DNA of 15,558 bases, taken from contig JBJKSD010000014.1 of assembly GCA_046704245.1 (NCBI GenBank), forward strand, positions 1-15,558. Direction: 5' to 3'. A program made the position numbers and the translations under genes. Below the pieces are notes generated by a model that saw only the letters and a list, made by a program, of their open reading frames with translations, did not search any database and was not told the origin of the DNA. The stretch comes from UBA660 sp046704245. Its GTDB lineage: Bacteria; Bacillota_I; Bacilli_A; RF39; UBA660. Of this stretch, positions 7,545 through 14,426 are shown in pieces (within the stretch, counting starts at the first letter, position 1; each line of letters begins with the position of its first letter).

Positions 7545-7568
7545 GTGTTATAAATTAACACTTTTTTT
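7543..7568 (+). terminator. Intrinsic terminator of mreCD
   Basis: AAGTGTTA (7543-7550) pairs with TAACACTT (7556-7563), five-base loop, T-run to 7568. It begins in the mreD stop codon. Confidence 0.87.
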
Positions 7569-7591
7569 CATATTATGCTTTAGGTGATTAT

Positions 7592-8215
7592 ATGGATAAT
7601 ATTGAAGCAATTAAGAATCGATTAAAAAATAGAAGTAAAATATTTTATAAAAGGACAAGTAATGATAATGTTCATCCTTTATTATTTAAAACTATTAGTA
7701 AAGTATTAATTACTTCGGTATTAGTATTACTAACATTAATTTATGTTAGACTATCTCCAAGTAATGAGAAGTTTATATATAAAAATATTTATGAAACGAA
7801 TTTTAAATTTGCATCTGTTAACTATTATTATAAAAAATATTTAGGTAATATTTTACCATTTCAAAATATTGTTAAACAACCCGAAGAATCAGTATTTAAT
7901 GAAAATTTAACATATAAAGAAGTAAATAAATATAATAATGGCGCTAAATTAACAGTAGAAGATAAATATCTAGTACCGATAATAGAGAGTGGTATAGTTG
8001 TTTTTGTTGGTGATAAAGAAAATTATGGTAATACCATTATTATTCAACAGACTAATGGTATTGATACTTGGTATGGTAATGTTAAGAATAGTAATGTACA
8101 GATGTATGAATATGTAGAGAAGGGGAAATTACTAGGAGAAACTGAAGGGGAAATTCTTTATTTGGTATTTCAAAAAGAAGGGAAATTTTTAGATTATAAA
8201 GAGATTATTAAGTAA
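7592..8215 (+). CDS. SpoIVFA-like membrane protein with degenerate M23 domain
   Basis: A 207-residue protein: a basic cytoplasmic N-terminus (about 1-28), one membrane helix (about 30-48), and an extracytoplasmic C-terminal domain. Residues about 125-207 (VPIIESGIVVFVGDKENYG, NTIIIQQTNGIDTWYGNV, YVEKGKLLGE) follow the fold of LytM/M23 peptidases, but the catalytic HxH position reads LYLVFQKEG, so metal ligands are lost, as in SpoIVFA. In Bacillus, SpoIVFA holds and regulates the membrane protease SpoIVFB at the forespore membrane. The next gene here is an SpoIVFB-like protease and rplU comes soon after, exactly the Bacillus arrangement. The ribosome site is TAGGTGAT. The 3' end overlaps the probable start of the protease gene. 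A non-sporulation envelope role remains possible. Confidence 0.8.
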   Translation: MDNIEAIKNRLKNRSKIFYKRTSNDNVHPLLFKTISKVLITSVLVLLTLIYVRLSPSNEKFIYKNIYETNFKFASVNYYYKKYLGNILPFQNIVKQPEESVFNENLTYKEVNKYNNGAKLTVEDKYLVPIIESGIVVFVGDKENYGNTIIIQQTNGIDTWYGNVKNSNVQMYEYVEKGKLLGETEGEILYLVFQKEGKFLDYKEIIK

Positions 8216-8966
8216 AATAGAATTTCATCCTCTATATCTTTTAGTAGCCTCTTTATCTGTTATTACTGGTCTATTTAGAGAATTTATTATATTGACTATT
8301 ATTATATTAGTCCATGAATTAGGTCATTATATAATGGCTAAATATTATCAATGGGATATAGATAAGATATATCTATATCCTTTTGGTGGTCATATAAAAT
8401 TTAATACTAATCTTAATCAACCAATTAAACAAGAATTGTATATATTATTAATGGGATTTATTTTTCAACATACCCTCTATCTATTAATATATTTTCTACA
8501 TCATATTGATATTATATTTACTTCTACTTATTATATAGTTAAGAACTATCATTATGCTATCTTATTTTTTAATTTAATACCAATATTTCCATTAGATGGC
8601 GCTAAATTATATAATTTGATTATGAATACTAATATTCCCTATAAAATATCAAATAAAGTAATGATCTATAGTTCATATTTCTGCTTAATTATATTAACAA
8701 TAATAATTATCAGATTTTATTTTAATATTAATCTCTTTCTAATATGTATTTTATTATTATCTAAGATAAATGAAGAATCACGTAATCACGAATTAAAATT
8801 TAATAAATTTTTATTAGAAAGATATTTAAATGATTTTAATTTTTATAGATTAAAATTGATTAAAAATGATAATATTAATAAAATATTTCGGGATAGAAGA
8901 CATATTTTTAGAGTTAATAATAATTATATAACGGAAAAAGAGATGTTAAAAAAAAGGTTTAAATAA
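8193..8966 (+). CDS. SpoIVFB-like site-2 protease (M50B), non-canonical start
   Basis: Intramembrane zinc metalloprotease. In sporulators SpoIVFB cuts pro-sigma-K. The active-site motif HELGH occurs in the second helix and the second zinc-ligand motif FNLIPIFPLDG is intact. About five to six membrane segments are followed by a basic C-terminal tail (ERYLNDFNFYRLKLIK...) like the linker and CBS region of SpoIVFB. The first usual start codon in frame, TTG at 8292, would remove the first helix. Translated upstream, the frame reads KIEFHPLYLLVASLSVITG, which matches the family N-terminus (short basic stretch, HP, helix 1). The frame is open back to a stop at 8190-8192, where only ATT (8193) or ATA (8196) could start, preceded by GAAGGGA at 8177. 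The start therefore probably overlaps the upstream gene by 23 bases. Product identity is firm; the start codon is inferred. Confidence 0.82.
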   Translation: MIKRLLSKIEFHPLYLLVASLSVITGLFREFIILTIIILVHELGHYIMAKYYQWDIDKIYLYPFGGHIKFNTNLNQPIKQELYILLMGFIFQHTLYLLIYFLHHIDIIFTSTYYIVKNYHYAILFFNLIPIFPLDGAKLYNLIMNTNIPYKISNKVMIYSSYFCLIILTIIIIRFYFNINLFLICILLLSKINEESRNHELKFNKFLLERYLNDFNFYRLKLIKNDNINKIFRDRRHIFRVNNNYITEKEMLKKRFK

Positions 8967-8978
8967 CTTTGTTTTTTT
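8954..8978 (+). terminator. Weak intrinsic terminator after spoIVFB-like gene
   Basis: AAGGTT (8954-8959) pairs with AACTTT (8965-8970) with one wobble, then G and a T-run (8972-8978). The short stem makes this a tentative call. Confidence 0.4.
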
Positions 8979-8985
8979 ATCTATT

Positions 8986-8996
8986 TATGATATAAT
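8986..8996 (+). promoter_or_regulatory. Extended -10 promoter of kinase-like gene
   Basis: TATGATATAAT, with a possible -35 TTGTTT at 8969-8974 (16-base spacing). It lies 27 bases before the start codon of the downstream gene. Confidence 0.72.
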
Positions 8997-9023
8997 ATTC
9001 AAGCATTAATTGGGGGTATTATT

Positions 9024-9929
9024 ATGAAGGCGCTTACCTTAACCCAACAACAATTTGAAACTTTAATTAGTTATCGATTACCTGATGATGTTATTAATGT
9101 TGAAAGTACTTTCTATATAGTGGATTCTCCTACGCAAATTGAAAAAGGCCGAAAATTATTTAAAAAGTTATATCAAATAGAGGGAGACTATTTTGGTAAT
9201 AAACTTTTAACGGTTAATACACTTATGGATAATGAACGAATTATAGGAATTGATCAATTAGTTATGCCCGAAAGAATTGTTATAGTTGATGATACTGTCA
9301 TGGGGTTTTTATTACCCTTTATTGAAAATAGTATTAATTTATCAACTTTATTGAAGAGTCAACAAATTCCTAATGAAGTAAAAAAACAATATTTGATTGC
9401 CGTAGGTAAATTATTAAAAAAAGTTCAATCTATTAAGAGGTTTAAACACAATTTCTTTCTATCTGATGTTCATGAAGATAACTTTATTATAGATACCGAT
9501 AGTAAAATGCTTTATGCAGTAGATTTAGATAGCTGTAAAATTGGAGATAATCAACCTTTTCCTTCAAAATATTTATCAACAAACATTAATTTAAAAGATC
9601 CTGATATGAATCCCGAACTAGCAACAAAATATCCTATTAACGAAGATGGTATGCGCATTCCCAATGCCAATACTGAATGGTTATGTTATATATTATTAAT
9701 ATTAGGATATATTTCCCAAGGGCCTATTTATCGTTTAAAAGTTAATGAATATCAGAAATATTTAGATTATTTACATGATTTATCGTTTCCTTATGCTTTA
9801 TTAGATTGTTTTGAACGCATTTATACACCTCAGAATAATTATTCACCTATGCATTTAATAGGTCAAATACCAGATGATAATGAAAAAGCAAGCTTTGATA
9901 CATTTATAAAAAGAATTAAAAAAAGATAA
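9024..9929 (+). CDS. Protein-kinase-fold protein of unknown role
   Basis: A 301-residue soluble protein. Residues 147-153 (SDVHEDN), followed by FIID, look like a kinase catalytic loop with the catalytic Asp and Mg-binding Asn, and AVDLDS (about 165-170) resembles the DFG-type metal-binding Asp. Upstream, KLFKKLYQ (about residues 44-51) may carry the ATP-binding Lys, and the MPERIVIVDDTVMGFLLPFI stretch resembles the hinge region of small-molecule or Ser/Thr kinase-like folds. The C-terminal third is not recognised. No membrane segment is seen. It has its own promoter and a GGGGGT ribosome site, and lies between the spoIVFB-like gene and the L21 leader, a place where Bacillus has no gene. Candidates include an aminoglycoside-phosphotransferase-type or spore-coat (CotS-type) kinase, but none can be chosen from sequence alone. 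Confidence 0.65.
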   Translation: MKALTLTQQQFETLISYRLPDDVINVESTFYIVDSPTQIEKGRKLFKKLYQIEGDYFGNKLLTVNTLMDNERIIGIDQLVMPERIVIVDDTVMGFLLPFIENSINLSTLLKSQQIPNEVKKQYLIAVGKLLKKVQSIKRFKHNFFLSDVHEDNFIIDTDSKMLYAVDLDSCKIGDNQPFPSKYLSTNINLKDPDMNPELATKYPINEDGMRIPNANTEWLCYILLILGYISQGPIYRLKVNEYQKYLDYLHDLSFPYALLDCFERIYTPQNNYSPMHLIGQIPDDNEKASFDTFIKRIKKR

Positions 9930-9953
9930 AATCATTATTCTACCTATAAATGT

Positions 9954-9982
9954 TTGACTATTACTAGTAATTATGGTAGAAT
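9954..9982 (+). promoter_or_regulatory. Promoter of the rplU-prp-rpmA operon
   Basis: TTGACT (9954-9959), 17-base spacer, TAGAAT (9977-9982) with an extended -10 TG. Predicted start is near 9989, just before the leader RNA. Confidence 0.85.
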
Positions 9983-9988
9983 TACAAA

Positions 9989-10066
9989 CGTGTGTAGCCT
10001 CTAGCTACAACCGCCCTGATAAGGTTTTAAACACATTGATGTACCTGTAAGGCGAGTCTTAGATTA
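9989..10066 (+). ncRNA. L21 ribosomal protein leader RNA
   Basis: The 5' untranslated region of rplU is GC-richer than its surroundings and structured: stem TGTAGC (9993-9998) with GCTACA (10004-10009), a small CCT-GATA-AGG hairpin (10015-10024), an outer pairing of GTGT (9990-9993) with ACAC (10031-10034) that competes for T9993, and a long-range CGCC (10012) with GGCG (10051). The blocks CCGCCCTGATAAGG and GTACCTGTAAGGCGAG match my memory of the Firmicutes L21 leader, thought to bind L21 and lower expression of its own operon. Confidence 0.8.
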
Positions 10067-10084
10067 ATGAAGGAGGTATTAATT

Positions 10085-10384
10085 ATGAAAGCTGTTATTG
10101 AAACTGGTGGTAAACAATACTTGGTTGAAGAAGGTTCTATTATTTATGTAGAAAAATTACCAATAGAAGTTAATGGTAAAGTAGTATTTGATAAAGTATT
10201 GATGGTTAATGGTAATTCTGGTAATCCTTATGTTAAGAATGCTAAAGTAGAAGGATTAGTAGAAAAACAAGGTAAACAAAAGAAAATAGTAGTTTATAAA
10301 TATAAACCAAAGAAGAAATATCGTCGTACTCAAGGTCATCGTCAACCATATACTACTGTTAAAATTACTAAGATTCTTAGTTAA
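10085..10384 (+). CDS. rplU: 50S ribosomal protein L21
   Basis: Ribosomal protein of the large subunit that binds 23S rRNA. 99 residues, the usual length. It opens MKAVIETGGKQYLVEEG, has the family's YKPKKKYRRTQGHRQPYT block and ends KITKIL. An in-frame ATG at 10067 would add six residues (MKEVLI) but has no ribosome site, whereas the ATG at 10085 follows AAGGAGG by eight bases, so the latter is used. It is first in an operon with prp and rpmA behind a structured leader, so autogenous control by L21 is likely. Confidence 0.97.
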   Translation: MKAVIETGGKQYLVEEGSIIYVEKLPIEVNGKVVFDKVLMVNGNSGNPYVKNAKVEGLVEKQGKQKKIVVYKYKPKKKYRRTQGHRQPYTTVKITKILS

Positions 10385-10398
10385 ATGGAGTTATAAAG

Positions 10399-10710
10399 AT
10401 GATAAAAGTAAATATTATATCTAATAATGATATAATTGATGAAATAAAAATAGTTGGTCATGCTAATTATGAAGAATATGGTAAGGATATTATCTGTGCA
10501 TCAGTTAGTAGCATAGCTATTACTACTGTTAATGGCATATTAAGTATATATCCTAATGCCTTAAAATATAATCAAGATGATGATCAATTATTAATAAAAG
10601 TATTAGAAAATAATAATATAATTAATAGTTTATTACAAAATATGGTTAAATTATTAAGTGAATTAGAAAATGATTATCAAGAACATATAACTATAAATAA
10701 GGAGGTGTAA
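10399..10710 (+). CDS. prp: Ribosomal-processing cysteine protease Prp
   Basis: A 103-residue protease (YsxB family) that removes the N-terminal extension of L27 in Firmicutes and related phyla. The catalytic pair is visible as His21 in GHANYEEYG and Cys33 in DIICASVSS, the spacing known from the Staphylococcus enzyme. It lies between rplU and rpmA, as in other Firmicutes, and its substrate is the next gene. The ribosome site is GGAG. The rpmA ribosome site (AAGGAGG) lies within the last codons, so translation of the two is coupled. Confidence 0.93.
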   Translation: MIKVNIISNNDIIDEIKIVGHANYEEYGKDIICASVSSIAITTVNGILSIYPNALKYNQDDDQLLIKVLENNNIINSLLQNMVKLLSELENDYQEHITINKEV

Positions 10711-10713
10711 TCC

Positions 10714-10995
10714 ATGTTGAAGTTAAATATTCAATTATTTGCTCATAAAAAAGGTCAAGGATCTATTAAAAATGGACGCGATTCACATTCTAAAAGATTA
10801 GGATCTAAAGCAACTACAGGTGAATATGTCTCAGCTGGATCGATTCTATATCGTCAACGTGGAACTAAAGTATTTCCAGGTAATAATGTAGGTAAGGGTA
10901 GTGATGATACCTTATTTGCTAAAATAGCTGGATACGTTAAATTTGAACGTTTAGGAAGAAATAAAACACAAGTTAGTGTTGTAAATGAAAAATAG
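10714..10995 (+). CDS. rpmA: 50S ribosomal protein L27 with Prp-cleaved extension
   Basis: Ribosomal protein at the peptidyl-transferase centre. The 93-residue precursor begins MLKLNIQLFA before HKKGQGS, the Firmicutes type in which Prp cuts after the Ala (residue 10) to expose the mature N-terminus that reaches into the active site. The rest (GRDSHSKRLGSKATTGEYVSAGS, TLFAKIAGYVKFER) is typical L27. The protease gene is directly upstream. A short terminator follows the stop codon, closing the operon. spo0B, which lies between rpmA and obg in Bacillus, is absent. Confidence 0.97.
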   Translation: MLKLNIQLFAHKKGQGSIKNGRDSHSKRLGSKATTGEYVSAGSILYRQRGTKVFPGNNVGKGSDDTLFAKIAGYVKFERLGRNKTQVSVVNEK

Positions 10996-11020
10996 AAGTC
11001 CAATAGGGGCTTTTATTTTT
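10996..11020 (+). terminator. Intrinsic terminator of rplU-prp-rpmA
   Basis: AAGTCC (10996-11001) pairs with GGGCTT (11007-11012) with one wobble, then a T-rich run to 11020 interrupted by one A. It starts right after the rpmA stop. Confidence 0.75.
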
Positions 11021-11029
11021 TGTTAAAAA

Positions 11030-11038
11030 TGCTATAAT
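11030..11038 (+). promoter_or_regulatory. Extended -10 promoter of obgE
   Basis: TGCTATAAT, a perfect TGnTATAAT box 25 bases before the obgE start. The -35 region is only T-rich. Confidence 0.68.
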
Positions 11039-11063
11039 TATATAATAGAAGAGGGTTGATAAT

Positions 11064-12338
11064 ATGTTTGTCGACGAAATTATTCTAGATGTAGAAGGTG
11101 GTATAGGGGGAGATGGCTGTTCAGCATTTAGAAGAGAGAAATATGTACCTATGGGTGGACCGGCTGGTGGTTCTGGTGGTAAAGGTGGAGACATCATATT
11201 TGAGGCTGATCAAGGTATTACAACTTTAATTGATTTAAGAGGTTTCAAAAATATAAAAGGTAAAAAAGGGGAAAATGGTAGTGGACAAGATCAATCAGGT
11301 AAGAATGCCCCTAATATGGTTATAAAAGTACCTATAGGAACCATTATTACTGATCTAGAAACTAATTTAATTATTGCTGATTTAACTAAACAAGGTGAAA
11401 GAGTTACGGCTGTTCATGGAGGTAGAGGGGGTAGAGGTAACACTTCTTTTTCAAGTCATAATAATCCAGCCCCTAACTTTTCAGAAAAAGGTGAACCAGG
11501 AGAAAGTAAACATATAAAATTAGAATTAAAATTAATTGCTGATGTAGGTTTAGTAGGAATGCCCAATGTTGGTAAATCAACTATTCTTTCGATGATATCA
11601 GCTTCCAGACCTAAAATAGGAGCATATCATTTTACTACTTTATATCCTAATCTAGGAGTAGTGCAATTAAAAGATAAACAACCATTTATTGTTGCTGATC
11701 TACCCGGCTTAATTGAAGGGGCATCTAGAGGTGATGGTTTAGGGATTGAATTTTTAAGACATGTCGAAAGAACTAAAATTATTGCCCATGTAATCGATTT
11801 GAGTGCTTCAGAAGGCCGAGATCCTTATCAAGATTATATTACTATCAATAATGAACTTAAAACTTATAATCCTGGATTATTACAAAGACCATATATAATT
11901 ATTGCTAATAAGATGGATTTACCAGGAGCTATTGATAATTTAAAAATATTTAAAACTAAAGTACCTAATATTCCAATATATGAAATAAGTGCTATTCAAA
12001 AAAAGGGATTAGATATAATTCTTAATAAATTAGCTGATATGTTAACTAATATTATTCCTAAACCCCTATTTGAAGATAGTAAAGTCGAAAATCATATTTT
12101 ATATAAATTTGAGAAAGAAAAACCATTTATTATTAAAAAATATAATAATGTTTGGTTAGTAAAAGGTCATGAAATAGAAAGATTATTAAGGATGACTAAA
12201 TTTTCTTCTTATGAAGCAGCAAGGCGATTTGCTCAAAAATTAATGAAATATGGTATCGATAAAGAATTGGAAGATTTAGGGGTCCAAGAAGGAGATACTG
12301 TTCGTATCTTAGATTATGATTTTGAATACCATCATTAA
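11064..12338 (+). CDS. obgE: GTPase Obg (ObgE/CgtA)
   Basis: Essential GTPase that acts in 50S ribosome assembly and stress responses. 424 residues. The N-terminal Obg fold (about 1-158) has its usual glycine-rich helices (GGIGGDGCSAFRREKY, GGRGGRGNTSF). The G domain carries G1 GMPNVGKST (about 165), the Obg switch region YHFTTLYPNLG, G3 ADLPGLIEGAS, G4 NKMD and G5 ISA. The C-terminal OCT domain (about 345-424, ending LGVQEGDTVRILDYDFEY) is complete, as in Firmicutes. The ribosome site is GAGGG. It is transcribed from its own promoter. Nothing unusual is seen in key residues. Confidence 0.97.
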   Translation: MFVDEIILDVEGGIGGDGCSAFRREKYVPMGGPAGGSGGKGGDIIFEADQGITTLIDLRGFKNIKGKKGENGSGQDQSGKNAPNMVIKVPIGTIITDLETNLIIADLTKQGERVTAVHGGRGGRGNTSFSSHNNPAPNFSEKGEPGESKHIKLELKLIADVGLVGMPNVGKSTILSMISASRPKIGAYHFTTLYPNLGVVQLKDKQPFIVADLPGLIEGASRGDGLGIEFLRHVERTKIIAHVIDLSASEGRDPYQDYITINNELKTYNPGLLQRPYIIIANKMDLPGAIDNLKIFKTKVPNIPIYEISAIQKKGLDIILNKLADMLTNIIPKPLFEDSKVENHILYKFEKEKPFIIKKYNNVWLVKGHEIERLLRMTKFSSYEAARRFAQKLMKYGIDKELEDLGVQEGDTVRILDYDFEYHH

Positions 12339-12343
12339 TTGTT

Positions 12344-12354
12344 TATGATATAAT
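12344..12354 (+). promoter_or_regulatory. Extended -10 promoter of MinD/TadZ-like gene
   Basis: TATGATATAAT, identical to the elements before proS, the kinase-like gene and ruvA. It begins five bases after the obgE stop. Confidence 0.72.
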
Positions 12355-12380
12355 GTATTTAAATAATAGGGGTGGCTAGT

Positions 12381-13133
12381 ATGGAACAGAAACATAGTAA
12401 AGTTATATGCGTTTCATCTTTTAAAGGTGGCGTCGGTAAAACGATTATTACTTTAAATTTAGCAGGTATTTATTATACCCTAAATAAAAAAGTATTAATT
12501 ATTGATTTAGATTTGTATGGAGGAGCAATAGCTCTTTCTTTACATGCTAGAAATAGAAACGATATTACTCATTTAATCGATGATTTAGCTAATAATAGAT
12601 ATCAATCTTTTGATCATTATATAGAACCATATAATGATAATATCGATATTTTAGCGTGTCCTACTGATATTAATAATATTAATAAGATAAACTATCAATA
12701 TCTTAATAATATTATTAAAGTAGCAGTCGCTCAATATGATGTTATTTTAATTGATACTACTCATGGTATAATACCTTTTAATCTAATGGTTTATCAAATG
12801 AGTGATCTTAATTTATTTATTGTTACTAACGATCCCTATGATTTAAAAAATACTAAGAATGTTATCCATATATTAAAAGAAAAACATCTAAATAACTATA
12901 AAATATTATTAAATGAAGCAAGAGATACTGGTAAAGATTATTTTACTACTTATGATATTAAGAAATTTATTAATACTCATATTGATTACACTATACCCAA
13001 ATCTTTTTATATAAAGAATATTGATAAATATTTACTTGATAATGAAATATTAGTATTAAATAATTATCTTAAAAAACATTACAAAGATGGTTATAATAAA
13101 CTATTATTAATAGCTAAGAGTTTAATTAAATAA
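12381..13133 (+). CDS. MinD/ParA superfamily ATPase (MinD- or TadZ-like)
   Basis: A 250-residue deviant-Walker ATPase. Residues 15-21 are KGGVGKT with the signature lysine of the MinD/ParA/CpaE group. Walker A' is VLIIDLDLYGG (about 40-50), and Walker B is YDVILIDTTHG (about 125). The C-terminal end (YNKLLLIAKSLIK) could form a short amphipathic helix like the membrane-targeting tail of MinD, but this is uncertain. GTG at 12372 opens the same frame but overlaps the ribosome site AGGGGTGG (12368-12375), so ATG 12381 is the start. In Bacillus minCD lies near mreD, on the other side of rplU; here no minC is seen. The next gene resembles part of TadB/TadC, which favours a TadZ/CpaE-type role, but a MinD or chromosome-positioning role is not excluded. 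Confidence 0.82.
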   Translation: MEQKHSKVICVSSFKGGVGKTIITLNLAGIYYTLNKKVLIIDLDLYGGAIALSLHARNRNDITHLIDDLANNRYQSFDHYIEPYNDNIDILACPTDINNINKINYQYLNNIIKVAVAQYDVILIDTTHGIIPFNLMVYQMSDLNLFIVTNDPYDLKNTKNVIHILKEKHLNNYKILLNEARDTGKDYFTTYDIKKFINTHIDYTIPKSFYIKNIDKYLLDNEILVLNNYLKKHYKDGYNKLLLIAKSLIK

Positions 13134-13151
13134 AGAATAGTAGGTGGTATT

Positions 13152-13619
13152 GTGAATTACTATCACATAGAATTTAATATGATACATGTAGGTGTTATCT
13201 TATTAGTTCTATACTTTCTTATCTATCTTATTATCTTAAATAGAACTAAAAAATTAGAAGCTAGAATAGGTAGATATTGTACTTATAATCGAAAGATTAA
13301 TCCTTTATGTAATTATCTTTATTGTTTATATAAAGGTATTATTAGAAGTATTAGTCTATTTATTATGAAAATACCCCTCTTTAGTATCTACATAGAACAA
13401 TATAAAATATATATTACTAAAGATAATAGAGATTGGGTAATACCTGCTGATTTTATTAGTAATAAAATATTAGTTAGTATCTTATTCTTTCTATTTATAA
13501 TATCTATTAAACAAATAGATGGAAATATGGTCGATGATATTCAAATAATTATCTTTATTTTATTAGGTTATATAGTACCAGATATATATAATATGATAAA
13601 ATATAATAGACGAAAATGA
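13152..13619 (+). CDS. Short membrane protein like the N-terminal part of TadB/TadC
   Basis: A 155-residue protein with a first membrane helix (about 10-29), a basic linker (KKLEARIGRYCTYNRK), an amphipathic middle, and two closing hydrophobic segments (about 103-119 and 129-144) ending GYIVPDIYNMIKYNRRK. The pattern 'FISNKILVSILFFL ... LGYIVPD ... RRK' is what precedes the T2SSF domain in TadB/TadC pilus platform proteins. Here the protein stops at exactly that point, so the platform domain is missing. The start is GTG with AGGTGG five bases upstream. It is 18 bases after the MinD/TadZ-like gene, so the two form an operon, and yebC follows after 15 bases. The TGA stop is used, and yebC is in the same frame. 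It may be a remnant or a dedicated small partner of the ATPase. Confidence 0.6.
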   Translation: MNYYHIEFNMIHVGVILLVLYFLIYLIILNRTKKLEARIGRYCTYNRKINPLCNYLYCLYKGIIRSISLFIMKIPLFSIYIEQYKIYITKDNRDWVIPADFISNKILVSILFFLFIISIKQIDGNMVDDIQIIIFILLGYIVPDIYNMIKYNRRK

Positions 13620-13634
13620 TTAAGGAGGATTATT

Positions 13635-14354
13635 ATGTCTGGACATTCAAAATGGTCAACAATCAAGAGGAAAAAAGGGGCTAATGATGAAGCTAGAAGC
13701 AAAGTCTTTCAAAAATTAGCCAAAGAAATATATGTCTATGCTAAACAAGGAGATAAAGATCCAAAGAACAATCCTAATCTAAGAATGATTATTGAAAAAG
13801 CTAGAAGTGAAAATATGCCTCTAGATAATATTCAAAGAGTTATAGATAAAGCTCATGGTAGTGCTACTAATAGTGAAGATTATGAAAGTGTTAGATATGA
13901 GGGATATGGACCTTTTGGTATTGCCATAATGGTCGATACTTTAACTGATAATCGTAATCGTACTGCTTCACAAGTTAGAGCTACCTTTACTAAATATAAT
14001 GGTAATTTAGGAACTGATGGTAGTGTTAGTTATTTATTTGATCGAAGAGGTATTATAGTTATACCTAAAGCTTATAATGAAGAACAAGTAATGATGAAAG
14101 CCATTGATAATGGAGCTATTGATTTTAAGGTTAATGAAGATAACTATGAAATAGTAACTAATCCTGAAGATTTTATTAAAGTTAAAGAAGGATTAATGGA
14201 TATTAGTATAAATGATTTTATTATGTCAGAAGTTACATTTATACCAAAGGTTGAAGTTGAAGTAGATGATGAAACTTATGATAAAGTAGAAAGATTAATC
14301 GATGCTTTAGACGAATTAGATGATATCCAAAATGTTTATCATAATATGAAATAA
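13635..14354 (+). CDS. yebC: YebC/PmpR family protein
   Basis: A 239-residue member of the YebC/TACO1 family, long annotated as a DNA-binding regulator and more recently linked to translation of proline-rich stretches. It opens with the hallmark MSGHSKWSTIKRKKGANDEAR, followed by ENMPLDNIQRVIDKA and YEGYGPFGIAIMVD. The middle domain has the acidic DNRNRTASQVR segment, and the end is normal (DALDELDDIQNVYHN). The ribosome site AAGGAGG is ideal. In Bacillus-type genomes it lies near ruvAB, as here. A dyad straddling the next promoter may serve as its terminator. Confidence 0.96.
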   Translation: MSGHSKWSTIKRKKGANDEARSKVFQKLAKEIYVYAKQGDKDPKNNPNLRMIIEKARSENMPLDNIQRVIDKAHGSATNSEDYESVRYEGYGPFGIAIMVDTLTDNRNRTASQVRATFTKYNGNLGTDGSVSYLFDRRGIIVIPKAYNEEQVMMKAIDNGAIDFKVNEDNYEIVTNPEDFIKVKEGLMDISINDFIMSEVTFIPKVEVEVDDETYDKVERLIDALDELDDIQNVYHNMK

Positions 14355-14364
14355 TATATAAGTA

Positions 14365-14392
14365 TTGACAAAATGTGGAAAATATATATAAT
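14365..14392 (+). promoter_or_regulatory. Promoter of the 53-residue protein gene
   Basis: TTGACA (14365-14370), 16-base spacer, TATAAT (14387-14392). Both hexamers match the consensus exactly; with the small-RNA cassettes it is among the strongest promoters here. Confidence 0.82.
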
Positions 14393-14407
14393 ATATGCCA
14401 CATTTTT
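14370..14407 (+). terminator. Dyad overlapping a promoter (yebC terminator or operator)
   Basis: AAAATGTGG (14370-14378) is the exact reverse complement of CCACATTTT (14398-14406), 19 bases apart. The left arm fills the promoter spacer and the right arm lies at the predicted +1; the -10 box is in the loop. A following T-run allows it to act as the yebC terminator. The position also suits a repressor site. Confidence 0.55.
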
Positions 14408-14426
14408 ATTTAAGGAGTGAATTATT

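Noticed and set aside
7548..7576. Sigma-E-type promoter before the spoIVFA-like gene
   Set aside because: CATATTAT loosely resembles a sigma-E -10 box, but the -35 region fits poorly and overlaps the mreD terminator.
8292..8294. TTG as the start of the protease gene
   Set aside because: It would delete the first helix and leave HELGH at residue 9. The upstream frame is clearly family-like and a ribosome site is placed for a start near 8193.
10973..11197. Minus-strand Pro-rich ORF over the obgE start
   Set aside because: Its proline repeats are the complement of the Obg glycine-rich N-terminus.
13617..13619. TGA read as tryptophan (Mollicutes code), which would fuse the TadC-like gene to yebC
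   Set aside because: The genes are in the same frame, but an ideal ribosome site and the canonical YebC start MSGHSKW follow, so TGA is a stop. Tryptophans elsewhere use TGG.
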